The translations under genes were made by a program, and so were the position numbers. The notes beneath the pieces are model-generated. The model did not search any database, was not told the origin of the DNA, and saw only the letters and a program-made list of their open reading frames with translations. DNA of 64,000 bases from Corydoras sp. C115 (Eukaryota > Chordata > Actinopteri > Siluriformes > Callichthyidae), in the NCBI GenBank assembly GCA_019802505.1, contig JAFMOC010000007.1:1486001-1550000 (forward strand). The letters run 5' to 3'. Below, piece after piece: positions 27,701-40,789 of the stretch. Position 1 is the first letter of the stretch, and every line of letters starts with the position of its first letter.

Positions 27701-30700
27701 CTTATTAAGAGTTTGGTTGGAGGGGTGGTTTTATTGAAGGTTATTATGTATGTGTTTGTTTTTATGACTCGGTCTTGTCTCTTGATTATTATTCTTTTGA
27801 CGTTGCTTACTTCTTGAGGAGCCAGTTCTTTTGTTATGTCTCCCTTGTCCATGTCTTCTAGGACTCGGCAGCGGATTACTCCCTTGCTGCTGTTTAGGGT
27901 TTGATGCGGGTATGTCTTTACGCTGATGTTGACAAATGTTTTGGTATTTAACAGGTTGTCAGTCTGTGCTTTCTTGAGGCATTCAGTTAGTATTTGGCCT
28001 GATCGAAGTTTCTTTGCATCTTTGACTGTGCCTGCTATTCCCATAATACCCTTTTGGATTGCAAAATGTGAGAGTTTTGGTCAGTGTCATGTCAGCTTGA
28101 GTGGACTCAATCACCACAAATCTAGGCCAGTTATCACTTGGTCCTTTAGCGTTTAGGCTATTTGCCAGAAATCTGGTTCGTTTTCATAGTCCAGTAGTTT
28201 TCGTTTTGAGGTATGTTTCATTATCCTTATTCCCCACCCACCTTGGAGCCCCAATCAGGGATACGCAGTGGCACGGACCTCCAGCGGTTGCATACCAGGG
28301 CTATAAGGACAGTATACTCGACACCAGGTGTTCTTAGCGTTCGATTGACCCTGAACCAGCGCCTTCTAGGGTTCTCCAAGGAGAATATAGCCTAGGGCAT
28401 GTCCTGACCAGCCGATTGATTGGAAAGGGCCACTCCAACCTCCCGTCTATGCGAAGTTGGGGCCAAAGTGCTGTGTTGGGAAAAGTGCCAACCACAGCCA
28501 CCACTCCCCTCAAATACCAGGATCCCGTTCTCCGCAGACACGGGTTGCACCTTACGGCAAACTAGGCGCCCCGTTTACTCACCTTTTACGAGAAGCCAGA
28601 GGGGGCTGAGGACCTATTCTACCCCGGGTCCCCACAGGGGGTGTATGAATTAATAGTGAAATCTGGGTAGGTTGATGTCATTTTTATGTTATTTAAGATG
28701 TATTTTTTTTATTTTATTCTGATATTATATGTAGTAACCAGCTCATGCCTTGAGTCTACCTTGAATCTTACAAATAAAGAAAAATTTTATCTTTTTCTCT
28801 ACCATCATCCTCCTGAAAGTTATTTCCTTCTTGCTCACCCACACGGCCATGTCTATCCATAACGGTCCCATTGCTTTTGCCATTTCTTTTGAATGCATCT
28901 ATTGATAGCAATGTGTCCTTGGGAGTACTTTGGAAAATCACTGTTACTTATTGCCATGCAACCTGGACATATTTTATGCAAATCTCAAACCCAAAAATGA
29001 ACAGAGACAGACCAAAAAAAGATTATGAAGATGTTCTTTACTTAGTCTTGTTCAGATTGAATTTCAGCTAAACTAAATCATTTGTAATGGTATGGCAGTG
29101 CATCAGTGCCCACCGCATGCATAATCCTCTTTCCCCCAGGTACTCCATGTTCATTTCAACAAGACAATACCAGGTCTTTGTACCACAGATGACTGTGTGT
29201 GTGCTTGAGGGGTGTTTATGATACCAAATTACAATGGTAAAATAAGTAAAAACAGGGTGTGTGTGTGTGTGTGTGCTCACACACACACACACACACTTGA
29301 TCATCATTGCTCAAAACAGAACAGGTGGTTTCAGGGACAGGTGTGCCAGACAGGATTAGCTCTGGAACAAAGCTCCCAGTCATACAGCAAAAGCTGTAGA
29401 TCACAAAAAAGTGAGTAAGAGAAACCTTCCTTACCTGCAGCAGCTCTTCTCGTGAGATTTTCTCATCTCGATCCAGGTCATATAGGCGGAATGCAACTGT
29501 GACAGGAAATGTGAGCAGGGTAAAGCATGTTAGGGAAGCAGAACGTACTGTCAAATTTTTCAATATTTTTTTTACATCACATTATATATATATATACACA
29601 TTTAAAACAGACATCTAAATCTATAAACAATATTTAATTTACTAATAAACAATATTATGCATTTAGGCAACTGAGTTTCTGTTGACATAGAACTTGCACA
29701 TGCACTGTTGCATTTTATTCCTGTTCTTTTTTTAATAATAATAATTAAAAAAAAAAATTACAGTTCAGACCTCACATTCTGGTTGTGCAGCATTTTAACT
29801 GCACTGAATTTTTGTTTTGTGTTTCTATATATTTTTCCAGAATTTTCATTGCATTTAATTGTTGAAATTGGACCCAGTTGGCTGAATAGGACCCAGCATT
29901 TGAAAAAATGCTATATGTTGTATATTCAATGGTGAAGTTTGGCTGTATAGAGTTTTATTTCTGTCATATAAGTAATACTAAATGAATATGAATAGACTGA
30001 TTGATTAATGAGTTTACTGCCATAGTAACCCTTGGCTTTTACAGTGTAGAAGCATGGAGATAATTTTAATTAAAGGATTTTTTAAAGAAGATCTATTTCC
30101 TTTTGGGTAAAAATATGAATTTCATTTTGGCACAAGCTTAAATTCATAAGTCATTATCTTCTGTATATTAATCGTTTTAGGTTTAGCTCTATAAAAAGAT
30201 ACAAATTTCCATTACATTTTCAAAATACCCATTTAAAAATTACTAGAGGAAATGCAGGTGAGGGATGTGGACTTACAGCGCAGTTTGTTACTCCTGCTGT
30301 TAAGAGGCTCGCTGGTGTTTGGATCCTTGTTCTTCTCATTGTCCTCTATGGGCCGGAAATGAGCTAATGTTTTCATGAAACCTCTGAAGTTCACTTGATC
30401 CTCACTGCATGCCAAAGACAAGACAAATATTACTGGGAAGAAAGTAAATGTGTTTTAACAGTTTTACTGTCACTTCTATAAAAATATAAGAAACTGTTCA
30501 TACCGGATAAAAACAGTTTAATAAGAAATAGTTACATGGTTAAACTTTAATTAGCGTTGTACTTACCCCTCAGAAAAGAATGCATTAATTATTCGATCAC
30601 CTAGAGGGTTGATTGCCAGCTCTGGAATTCTCTGGAAGTCTTCCCGGCTTAACATGAAAGAAGACAGAACATTGAATAAAGGCATGTGACCTTATGAGGA

Positions 30701-32535
30701 AAACACATTTTGTAGCAATTCAATAAACAAAGGAAGGAGATAATATGGAAATGATTATAGAGTTAATAGAGTTTAATAGAGTTACCTTTCTAAAGATAAA
30801 TCTTTGGAACCCACATTTCAGGGTCTTAGCATGTTATAAGCACCATTTTGGAATTAATAGTTTTATTAACAATACTGAACCCATACATAGACGGTTCATT
30901 CAATGAGGTTTCAAATTGGATGTTTGTTGTGTCAACTAATGAAAATGGAGTCACTTTTATCATGCGAGACAGAAACAATGTTGTAATGGGTCACAGTGTT
31001 CTGGACAAGGTGTACTTGTGCATCACTAAGAAATCTGTGAATATTTACACAAAATAGTTGTCATCAGCCTGAACACAACAGCAGCCATGTGATTCAAAGT
31101 TACCTTCCAGAGATGCCTTTCCTTTTTATGCGCACTACATACATCAAAGTATATGAAAACCTCTAAACTACATTGAGTCCAAAAGCAAATGCATTCGCAC
31201 TTAATATAAAGGTGGACTGTGCCTGTAAAATTGTGCATTTCATACAGTGTGAATGTAATCCTAAATTGAAAATGATCTCTGAAAATTAAATTCAGCATTT
31301 TCAACATGGAGAAAAAAAAAGAAAATATAAAAAGATAACCAGACACTGTAAAAAGGGTGTCTTAAAATACTTAACATCTAAACATCTGACTACTAGATCA
31401 CAGAGAGCAGCTACAAGATAAAATGAACGACATAATTGAAAGAAAAAAAAAAAGAATGCAGAGCTCCTCACAGAAAATAAACTAGACCTGTATGTGTTCA
31501 CAATGCTGTTTGACGAAGGTACGGTACTCGTATGAGATTACATAAATACAAGCTAAAGATTAGTTTGTGTTAAGCTGTACAGAGGTCGACACGCCTGATT
31601 CTGAGATTTTTATCGGCAAACTTGATTTCAATCGTAACTTCTCATCCAAACAGTAGAAGTTGTTACATAATAGCTTTCTAAGCTACATTTGTTGTTTATT
31701 AAGCTCATAGTCTTATATTTATTTTTGGGATGTGTCTCTAAATGATTCTAAATATTGACAAACAAGTCAGGCTGAAAACTCTAGTAGTTGACATTTGCCA
31801 GAAACTTTATAGGGCTAGCATTCTAAATATTACAAAATACAGACATGTCTATGTCTGTATAAATCCATTTCATGGTTTGAAATGCTTAGTGCTTTCAAAT
31901 AAATGTTATAAATTTACTTTAAATAAGGACTGTATAATTTAGAATATTTGAAGTTTAAACATTGTGTGTATATATGTATACACATGTACCTGAGGGCACC
32001 ATTCTCTCCTTTGTCTAGGCTGTGGAATCGACTGTAAAGGCGAGTTATCTGACTGTGCGAGACTGTAGGAAGAAAAAAACAAACAAACATTTATTAGCAA
32101 ATTCATGAGAAAAAGTGTAAAAATTGACACACGTTAAGTACCAAAATAACTAATTTATTTACAGAACTGACTAAATATGTCAACTAACTGTTCTCAGTAT
32201 TCTTTACTTTACATTTTACAGGATGGTAGGATAGGATGGTCAGTATCTGAGCAGTATACAATTAAATAGCATTTTCCCCATAAAAACCCATCAAGGTGCA
32301 TCATTCAAAACAAAGTAACGCCAACAGAAGCATAAAACCAATACTAGCGATACGACACACCCACATCAAAATCATTGACAAGCTCACTTTTAAAGTTGTT
32401 CATGAAATGTACTTTTCTATCCTATAATTAAATATGTAACCAGGCTATTTTCTGTATGCTTTCAATTGAAAGTCAGTCTGCATTTATTCAGTTGCTGTGC
32501 GACTGAGTTCAAAACAAGTTTGAACTGAGTTGGGG

Positions 32536-32572
<37 letters not shown>

Positions 32573-35165
32573 TTTTTTTTCTTTGCTTAAATCCATCAAA
32601 ACTTTCTAGGACTTGTGGTCACAAAGTTTATTGGTGGAAATGTCTTTTGTTTATTTTAATAGTAAATGTTCATATAGTGATTGCTTGATACATTCATTTT
32701 ATTTTATTTTTTATTGAAAATAAATTAAATACTGTATACTCATTACATTTATTCAACTTAATATGCACTGGGAAAATACCTACTCCGAAGTAACAGCTAA
32801 CAAACACTAACAGCATTCTAAGAAATATAATAATTTTTATTTCCTGCAGTATGGACACAAAGGGTCCAACAGTCTCAGGCATATGAAAAACTTCCTCTTG
32901 TGTGAAATCACCTAATGTCCCAGTAATGATTCAGCAACCAGTGCAGTCCATTCAACCCCCACCCACACTGTTGATCATATACACACAGTCATTCATATTG
33001 CCCGTTTCTCATCTTACTGCCCAAGATACAAATCTGTAATAAAAAAAACCTTATGAAACAATACAACTACTCAGGTGACTTTCTGGGTTTCAGGAGCTTG
33101 TCAGTATTAAGTGAAAGAGGTCTTATGTCCCTATTTTCTTATCTACAATACAGCTCTTTATTTTTAAGCCAGAAACTGGTCAAGGTTGATGTCATTTAAC
33201 CAGTATGTTAATGAATTTTGAAAGAAGCCATGGCTGAACATAGGAGATATCATTTTATATATTCTTCACTAGTCCATAACACTAAATCTGTGTCTAATCC
33301 CAAATGCAAAAGTTAAAAGATCATGCTGTTAAAGGTAAAATTAACATTTAAAGTTAGCCCCCACCACACACCCCTATATTTGTTAAAACACAACAGGAAA
33401 AATTGTATTTCACTAGGTGTTTTTAGTTACAGATCTGGAACTGTAGCATTTTAAAGTTTTTCCAAAAGTGTTAATTTATTGGGTTTTATTAAGGATGCAG
33501 CATGAGGTTCACACAGGGAACGTTTCGCAATAGCGGCAATGACAGTATTCATTGCCATTTTATTTTGCATTTCTGTACACACCGACAGTAACAAATTTTA
33601 TCTTGTTCCATTTATAACAAAAAAGACTGTCTTAAAGCTGGCACAATTGAAGGTTAAGTTGAACAGCAGATGTGCCACAGTTTTTCACAACACATATTAC
33701 TACAGAGGTGTTTGAGCCAGCGCAAATCATGTTGTTGGTTTGTTTGCTTGCTTGGATGTTAAATGCGCAGTGTGCAATTTTCTTTCATTGTGGTTTAAGA
33801 ATGTGTTGGTTTTTTTCTCTCTGAAAACCAAGACAAAAAAAAATTAAATGGTGAAAAAGCAGCAACAACACAAAGATTGTGTAAAACAATAATAAAACGT
33901 TTTAGTATTTGGCCAATTATTTTTACTTTGATGGTTTCTACTAAAAATGTACATTTCGGTGCATGTCTACTACACAATCTTATATAATTCCTTTTTAAAC
34001 TCAAAATAATTTGTACAATACAGACTAATACATTTAAAAGGATGGCAGACCGTGGTACATGCAGTGATTCAGATCCAGTAAAAAAAGTAAAAAGTAGTCC
34101 GCCTTATTTTTTCTATATTAAAAAAGAAGACAATCCATCTGAAGAGCTTCACCGTAACCTGACACAGTGTATAAAAACCTGAAGGTTGTGTTTGTTAAAC
34201 AATCTTTGTTACTGTGTGACAGAGTTGTGTTTGTGCAGGTCCATGTTTAATTCTGACACAATGCATTTTAGAAAATGTTTAACACTAACTTTGGCTCACT
34301 TATTAATTTGAACATATTTAAAATCAGACCCTCTTCTGTCAAAAACCTGCAAGTTAAAGGCAAGTTAGCAAATGCTTTTAAGCAAAGCGAATTACAAGTC
34401 AGAAAACAAGCCAAATCAGTAAGTTGAGGAGGAACCAGCTGAACCTCGGTATTAAAAATCAAGATCATTTCTGATCTGGTTTCAATGCCTAAATTTTCCC
34501 CAACCATTTTTTCCAGATGTGATTTGTCTTTAGTTCTTTCCTGAAAATGCTAGATGTCTCAGCATTAGAACTTGGCTAGCCCACATGAAACACATTGTTC
34601 AATACAGCAGGTATACTGACGGTCCTTATTTACATTTGCTCATTCTCTTAGATTTAAACTCATGTTAAAATATGTATAAAAAAACAACTTTTGTGTGTGT
34701 GTGGAATGAATGTTGATGTAAAATCCAACACAAAATGCTACATATTAAAGTGAGCATAGCTCAATAAAAAAAAAAAAAAAAAACGTCAATTCTTTGTTCC
34801 CCCAAAAGAAAGTACATTTTCAGAAGATTTTAAATCGTGAATGTATATTATACTCAAAAGCCGATGGTCAAGCCAGTGAATTACCAGTCGTGGCGTCATG
34901 TTTATGGCACGTTATGGCGAAAGAACTAAATCTGTAAGAAATTCCGTCCATTCCACAGAAAAAGCAACCGGCTGAGTGACTGTACGGAACACTGTAACCG
35001 TTGTACTTTGGCACAAGATAAACCGTCAGTCGCTACTTCTGCGCTGAAACGACTTTGTAATTTTTACAGGCAGTATTTGTAAAACGTTATAAACTTACAG
35101 CCAGTCTCTTTTTTAATCTCCTCGATGTCCTCCTCCCTGAGCAGAGACGATGCCCGAGAGCCCAT
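24754..35165 (-). CDS. chp1: Calcineurin B homologous protein 1, seven coding exons, complete
   Basis: Coding exons: 35165-35099, 32062-31990, 30647-30567, 30404-30277, 29496-29435, 25551-25429, 24807-24754. They join in phase to 195 residues, the usual CHP1 length. MGSRAS is an N-myristoylation signal. EF-hands 1 and 2 are degenerate. EF3 (DLDRDEKISREE, about 123-134) and EF4 (DTNGDMCISFTE, about 164-175) keep Ca2+-binding positions, with Asn at EF4 position 3. The CHP-specific linker NKDPNTSEPLNSRSNKLR follows FRPIEDNE, and the protein ends MSIRFLH. CHP1 is an obligate partner of plasma-membrane Na+/H+ exchangers and also acts in vesicle traffic and calcineurin inhibition (family knowledge). 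Intron 5 (25552-29434) contains a LINE. CHP2 is less likely given the near-complete match to CHP1 motifs. Confidence 0.95.
25760..26040 (-). mobile_element. I-clade-like LINE ORF2 C-terminal fragment
   Basis: On the minus strand, LGHTQLSHSYLLKG followed by CTTCNTPLTIKHILIEC matches the cysteine-bearing C-terminal segment found after RNase H in I-clade LINEs (family knowledge). It lies in chp1 intron 5, outside the target-site duplication of the LINE above it, so it is a separate insertion. Confidence 0.65.
26671..28637 (-). mobile_element. I-clade-like LINE, internally deleted, with 14-bp target-site duplication
   Basis: GGGGTGTATGAATT occurs at 26657-26670 and 28638-28651, bounding the element. 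Read on minus it has a 5' UTR (about 28637-28050), then ORF1 from ATG at 28044 with a zinc knuckle CYKCQKFGHGSAGC. A frameshift near 27550 is followed by a second open part that ends at 27021. ORF2 begins near 27014 (MTSAIIHWNCRGLRANP, the endonuclease start) but meets a stop after about 31 codons and is then almost wholly missing. The 3' end has an (AAAT)n tail. It sits in chp1 intron 5 in the same orientation as the gene. Confidence 0.85.
29257..29296. repeat. Perfect 19-bp (GT)n/(AC)n inverted repeat
   Basis: A 19-nt GTG...GTG arm (29257-29275) and a 19-nt CAC...CAC arm (29278-29296) are separated by two bases. The structure lies about 140 nt inside chp1 intron 5 from the exon 5 donor. It could form a cruciform or, in RNA, a near-loopless hairpin. 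Confidence 0.9.
32536..32580. repeat. Poly(A) then poly(T) run in chp1 intron 1
   Basis: A33, one G, then T11. It could fold back but is most simply slippage. Confidence 0.9.
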
Positions 35166-35490
35166 ACTGCTGTCGCGAAAAATCCACCGGTCCGACTGAA
35201 CCTAGCTAAGCTAACGGTTTAAATCAGCGTCTAAAGCAGTACAACCTTGCCCGGACTGCTGATATGTAGGCCGAATATTTCTATATGTAGTGATACACAA
35301 AGACAAGTATTAGACAACTCAAAAACAAGCCAAAGCTACAGAACCATTAGACACCTAGATCATACAGATAAGTACCACAGAGACTCCGAATTCTGCTGCT
35401 AATCTATTCAAGTTGTCCTTTTAGAGCCGCCCCTTTCTACTTTTGATTGGCTGCTGTGCTTCAAATGTGTGCACTTATTGGACACATGTA
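35166..35490 (-). promoter_or_regulatory. Probable chp1 promoter and 5' UTR
   Basis: Two minus-strand CCAAT boxes lie at 35450-35446 and 35481-35477, about 285-315 nt before the ATG, with a GC-rich motif gccgcccc near 35427. The arrangement matches that before khdrbs1. No TATA element is evident. Confidence 0.5.
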
Positions 35491-36351
35491 AAGTCGTTCA
35501 TGTGACGGCGGTGACAGCGCTACACATAGAGATGTGTTCCAAACAGCACGACGTCAGAGCAAGTTTCCCTTAAAACAAAGGCCAAAAGATCGATTTAAAG
35601 CACCCTATCTAGTACACTCAGATTAAAAAGTAACTGCTTTCAAGACATATTCCAAACCCTTGGTTAAAACATACATTCTGTGGTTCCCTCCAACAGACCG
35701 CTTGAGTTAAGAATGCATTCCAACAGTCATTTATTTTGTGTTGTGTATCTACAATAAATATTCAAATAAGTTTCTTGTTAACCTTGCGTATAAAGTAATT
35801 TAAAAAATGTTGATACAAATGTGTATCCTCAAAAATATGTCGTCATAAAATGTATAAAATGTTAATATGCTTAATATGTTGCTTTTTGGTATGTTAATAC
35901 AAACCATAACACTGTATAGCGACTTCAGTTTTAACTAAATTCTGTCTTTCAAGTTTTAAATTCAAAAATTCACATTCAATTCTTAATGTTAAATAGTCAA
36001 CACTTTTATACAGAACTGTTTCTTGCTAAAATGTAATGTATTTTATCACACGAACTACTCACTTCAGGCCCTTACCCAACAATTCTTTTGTATTAGGGTA
36101 GAAATCCTTACTTGGCATTTCCAAAACATGAAATTTCTTCCTTTTTAGTCATTATTTCATAGAATGACGTGTGCTTAATTAGTGTCTTGTTGCATGTCCC
36201 ATTTCACATGATTCAATTTGCAGATGTTCTGACATTTTTCCTTAGAATTCATTGGAATAATCAACATCAATGCCATCATTAAAACTGTATAATTGTTTCA
36301 CCAATATTGGTAAGATATGCTAGTGCAAATGCAGTCAAACCCTGATACTAA
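35491..36351. other. Intergenic, AT-rich, nothing recognised
   Basis: No supported gene or repeat between the chp1 promoter and the next transposon relic. Confidence 0.45.
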
Positions 36352-37060
36352 TTGACAAATATAGGATGGGCCTTTGCATTGTTTTTGGTCAGCACAGCTT
36401 TTTTGATTAGAACTCTCCCATCTCCCATAGATTCAATTTTTGCCCAGACGCTTTCATATTATTCAATCATGAATAATAACATTAACCATAGCAACCGAGG
36501 CCTGCAGTGCTTTTGTGACCTACAGGATGAGTCATTAATGCTCTTTTAGATTATTTTTTGTAGGCTGACCACTCCTGGGAAGGAGTTCCATATTCCATGT
36601 TTTTTTTTTTTTTTTTTTGTGAATAACAGCTCTCACTGTGGTTCACTGAGGCTGATGGCTATGTAATCTTTTCCAAACTGATATATGTCAATGACATATA
36701 AAATTTCTTTAGATTGTGGCATATGTTGCATTTTGAGGTCTTTTAGCTACTTCATGTTGTCAGGCAGGTTTTATTTAGATGTTGTCTTGTTTCTTAAATC
36801 TACAGATCTGGCAGTAATCAGGTCTGGGTGTGGCTAGTGAAATTTAATTTAGCTTTTCTAACAATTTGTGTGTGTTATTCACAGTTAATTTATAGGGAGC
36901 ATTAATTCATTGCACATAGGATTAGGACATTTAGGATAGGTTTTTTTTTTTGAATAATTTAATTTTTGATTTACTGAGGTTAACTTTGCCTTATCTTCAA
37001 ATTAGTTTGATATGATAAATGATCATTTTAAACATTTATTTTTACAAGATAATATAGCTT
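36352..37060 (-). mobile_element. Tc1/mariner-type transposon relic
   Basis: On the minus strand QSKEILYVIDIYQFGKDY (about 36730-36670) matches the helix-turn-helix start of Tc1-like transposases. Downstream text (cttttgtgacctacaggatg, ggctgaccactcctgggaag on plus) is the matching diverged interior. Stops and a poly(T) run break the frame. No intact catalytic region is left. Confidence 0.65.
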
Positions 37061-37566
37061 GATCATTGTGACAATGTGATGTGAAAGCTGTGCTTGATTT
37101 ATAGAAATTTGGAAATTTCAGGTTAATATCAGACACTGCATGTAAAACGTTGGTTTACATTGGCACTTCATAGACAAACAGTAACAAGTTCCTTATATGT
37201 GGAGTTTGTATGTCCTTTCCAGGCCTGGGTGGATTTTATTTGCTGTCTCCACTTACATCCATTTCATGCTGATGGTTACACTGGTGACGCTTATCTAAAC
37301 AATTCCTTTGAACTGTATTGCTTTTAGCTGCTCTGTCAGCTTTGTATTAATTTGAAATACTTTGCTATAGGGCAGAACTGTGCTACAGTAGCTAGTGCTG
37401 TTGCCTTACATCAAGAAGCCCCAGTTCCTGGTTGGTAAATTGGGTCCTTTCTGTTTGAAACAATGACATGTTCATTGTTTTTGAGTGAGTTTCTTGTAGA
37501 AGATGTTCCTACAAAGACATGAGTCAGGTAAATTAGAGATACTAAATTGTTGAATTGTTAAATCCT

Positions 37567-37568
<2 letters not shown>

Positions 37569-37604
<36 letters not shown>
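37569..37604. repeat. (GT)18 microsatellite
   Basis: Uninterrupted GT repeat just outside the 3' end of the neighbouring LINE. Confidence 0.95.
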
Positions 37605-37608
<4 letters not shown>

Positions 37609-37615
37609 AATTGCA

Positions 37616-39545
37616 TCTCAAGTATCAAGTATTTTTTATTTGTCATTCCACAATATAAAGCACAGTGCAATATATGTGGAACGACACAGCGTTCCCCAGG
37701 AACAAGGTGCTACATATAACAGCCAACACAAAGTGCACATGTGCAAACACAAGAATTTCAGTAAATACTGGATGATACACAGAACATACAAACATTCAGG
37801 TAATGAACAATAAACATTCAAGTAATGAACCATTTTTTTCCCCAAAGTAAACATTCAAGTATTCAAGTAATGAACAAATAACTTTAACATTCAGATAACA
37901 TTTAGTGGAGAGGTAACAGTGCTGGTGAAATTGTTTAAGGGTCTGATGGCCTGAGGAAAGAAACTGTTACGCAGTCTGGAGGTGTTGGCCCGGATGCTCC
38001 GGTACCTTTTTCCAGAAGGCAGGAGTTCAAAGAGTGTGTGTGAGGGGTGAGTGTTGTCATCCACAATGCTGGTTGCCTTGCGGAGCAGGGTGTGTTGAAA
38101 ATGTCCGTGATGAAGTGGAGAGAGACACCTATGATCTTCTCAGCCGTCTTCACTACCCTCTGCAGGGACTTACGGTCCGATACGGTGCAGTTCCCGAACC
38201 AGGTGGTGATGCAGCTGCTCAGTACGCTCTCAATGGTTCCCCTGTAGAATGTGGTGAGGATGGGGGGTGGGAGATGTGCCTTCCCCAGCCTTCGTCGGAA
38301 GTAGAGATGCTGCTGGGCCTTCTTGGCAATGGTGCTGGTGTTGAGAGACCAGGTGCCAGGTGAACTCCAAGGAACTTGGTGTTCTTGACAATCTCCACAG
38401 CGGAGCCTTCGATGTTCAGTGGAGAGTGATCACGCCTTGTCCTCCTGAAGTCAACAACCATCTCTTTGGTCTCGGTGGTGGATATGGCATCATCTGTTGA
38501 TTGGTTTTGCCGGTATGCAAACTGCAGTGGATCCAGTGTAGGTGGCAGCAGGGTCTTGATGTGCCTCATGACAAGCCTCTCGAAGTACTTCATGATGATG
38601 GGAGTCAGTGCAACCGGGCGGTAGTCGTTGAGGCAGGACACTGGAGACTTCTTCGGCACGGGGATGATAGTTGTAGCCTTGAGACACGTCGGGATGATGG
38701 CATTGTTAAGGGAGGTGTTGAAGATGTCAGTGAAGACATCTGTCAGCTGGTCCGCACATTCCCTAAGCACTCTGCCAGGAATGTTGTCTGGTCCAGCAAC
38801 TTTTCGAGGGTTGACTCTGCATAGAGTTTTCCTCACGTCAGCTGCTGTGAAGCACAACACCTGGTCGTTGAGAGGAGGGGTGGTCTTCCTTGCTGTCGCG
38901 CCGTTCTGTGTCTCAAACCGAGCGTAGAAGTCGTTCAGCGCATCTGGAAGGGAGACATCACCGTTGCAGGCAGGTGGTGTAGTCCTGTAATTGATGATGG
39001 TCTGGATGCCCTGCCACATGCGCCGTGTGTCTCCGCTGTTCTGGAAGTGGCTGTGGATGTTCCGACCGTGTGAGCGCTTTGCCTCTCTGATGGCCTTGGA
39101 CAGTTTGGCCCTTGCTGTTCTAAGTGCCGCCTTGTCGTCTGCCTTAAAAGCAGAGTCACGATCCTTCAGCAAAGCACGCACCTCTGTGGTCATCCACAGC
39201 TTCTGGTTTGGACATGTGGTGATGTTTCTGAAGACAGTCACGTCGTCTGTACACTTGCTGATGTAGCAGGTCACCGACGACGTGTACTCCTCCAGGTCGA
39301 TAGTGTCGCAGTGGGTTGCAGCCTCCCTAAACATGTTCCAGTCCGTACATTCAAAGCAGTCCTGAAGTGCAGAGATGGCTCCTGCAGGGCAGGTTCTCAC
39401 CTGGTTTAGAACCGGCTTTGAGCGTCTGATGACCGGTCTGTATGCTGGAATTAGCATAACAGAGATGTGATCTGAGTATCCGAGGGGGGGTTCAGCCCGG
39501 TACGCGCTGGGGATGTTCGTGTAAACAAGTCCACAGAGCGTCTTT
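37616..39545 (-). mobile_element. L2/Rex1-like LINE polymerase with the reverse transcriptase core deleted
   Basis: A minus-strand open frame of 412 codons (39457-38219) carries the linker SKAIREAKRSHGRN, then AGPDNIPGRVLREC and DYRPVALTPIIMKYFERLV, typical of fish LINE reverse transcriptases. After QFAYRQNQSTDDAIST it jumps straight to KEMVVDFRRTRRDHSPLNIE, a thumb-side motif. The palm motifs, including the catalytic Asp-Asp signature, are absent, yet the frame stays open. Further C-terminal pieces follow in another frame (38153-37935). The 3' end repeats acttgatacttga. The 5' end is truncated near 39545. Confidence 0.85.
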
Positions 39546-39549
39546 AGCG

Positions 39550-40695
39550 TCTAAAAAATACCGACTAACCTTAAGAAACTAGATTTAATATATTGAGAAA
39601 TATTTAACCAGTAAATATCCACGTAATATATCTGCCACATTACATATGTTATTTGACTTAAGGGGGAGCTTCATCGCTACAAATTCAGTTGGTCACGCAA
39701 GAAAATCTTGCCTGCTAGGTAATTATTTACTCCCTATCCGAACATAAACTTTATACTTATACATTATTCTTCTATATTTCATGTAATACATATTTATTAT
39801 ATTATTAGAGTGCTAACGTGCTTCAAGCTTTAACATACTGAGCCTACTTGTTGCTTTTTTTTAATTGCACCTTACAGTCAGCAGAGGGAGCCACATTCCT
39901 ATAAACAAGTCGAACCTTAAAGTTCTACTTAATTACAAATCAGCTGAGATGAGGCATGGGGTGAACCATCGGTCCAAATGCAATAATAATGATGATGAGT
40001 TTAAACAGCGAAACCAAACAAATGAAGAATAAAACCTTTATTATTTATACAATCACAATGGTTACTGTCTTTAACAGTCACTTATTTTTAGAAAGTCTGC
40101 TTCACAAATGCAAACATTTCCACAGACACACTTCTTTATTTTTAAAGAAGAGTAAAAGCTGTTATAGCTACAAACCAATATAGACACAACACAGTCCTGT
40201 AGAAAAATTGCTGACTGTATTACAGCTACACCTGATTTGTTTAGCATTAGTTTTCGACAGAAAATCTGGATTGTACTTTCAAATTTATACAATACATATT
40301 AAAATTACAATTTTCCTCCAGCATCATGGTGCAACATTGAACAAAATAGTGCAAGCCAAAACACAGGGCAGATAACAACAGTGCAATAAATACAAACTGG
40401 CCTATTTGCCTTGATGCAACAGCTGGGTTATGGGTGGACCTTTCTTTTTAATTGGCTCTAATTGGTACCAACAAACACTACTAATTAACTACTAACTAAC
40501 TAACTAACAACTAAGGGACAACAAAAACATATAGAAAAGTATACACTCTCAGAACATGTGTTAAAATGAACACATTTTTTGTTGGTTTGTCACTTTTATC
40601 ATTTTAGGTAAAGGTAAAAAACCTGAACCCTCTGCTTTTACTGCATGTGCTTTTTGATAGTTATGACACAGTTTAATAAAGTATTGCAATACACA
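39550..40695. other. Intergenic, nothing recognised
   Basis: AT-rich sequence with no supported gene or repeat. Confidence 0.4.
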
Positions 40696-40699
40696 GTTA

Positions 40700-40789
40700 A
40701 TATGCCTAGCGCCCGAGACGTTCTCCCCTGAATGGGCATGGGGAACCCCCGCAACCATAATAGAGGATAAAGAGGAAGATAATGGATGG
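40700..40789 (+). mobile_element. DANA/mermaid-type SINE, 3' fragment
   Basis: Only the 3' ~90 bp (gcccgagacgttctcccctg to taatagaggataaagaggaa and the GATG tail) is present. Confidence 0.8.
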
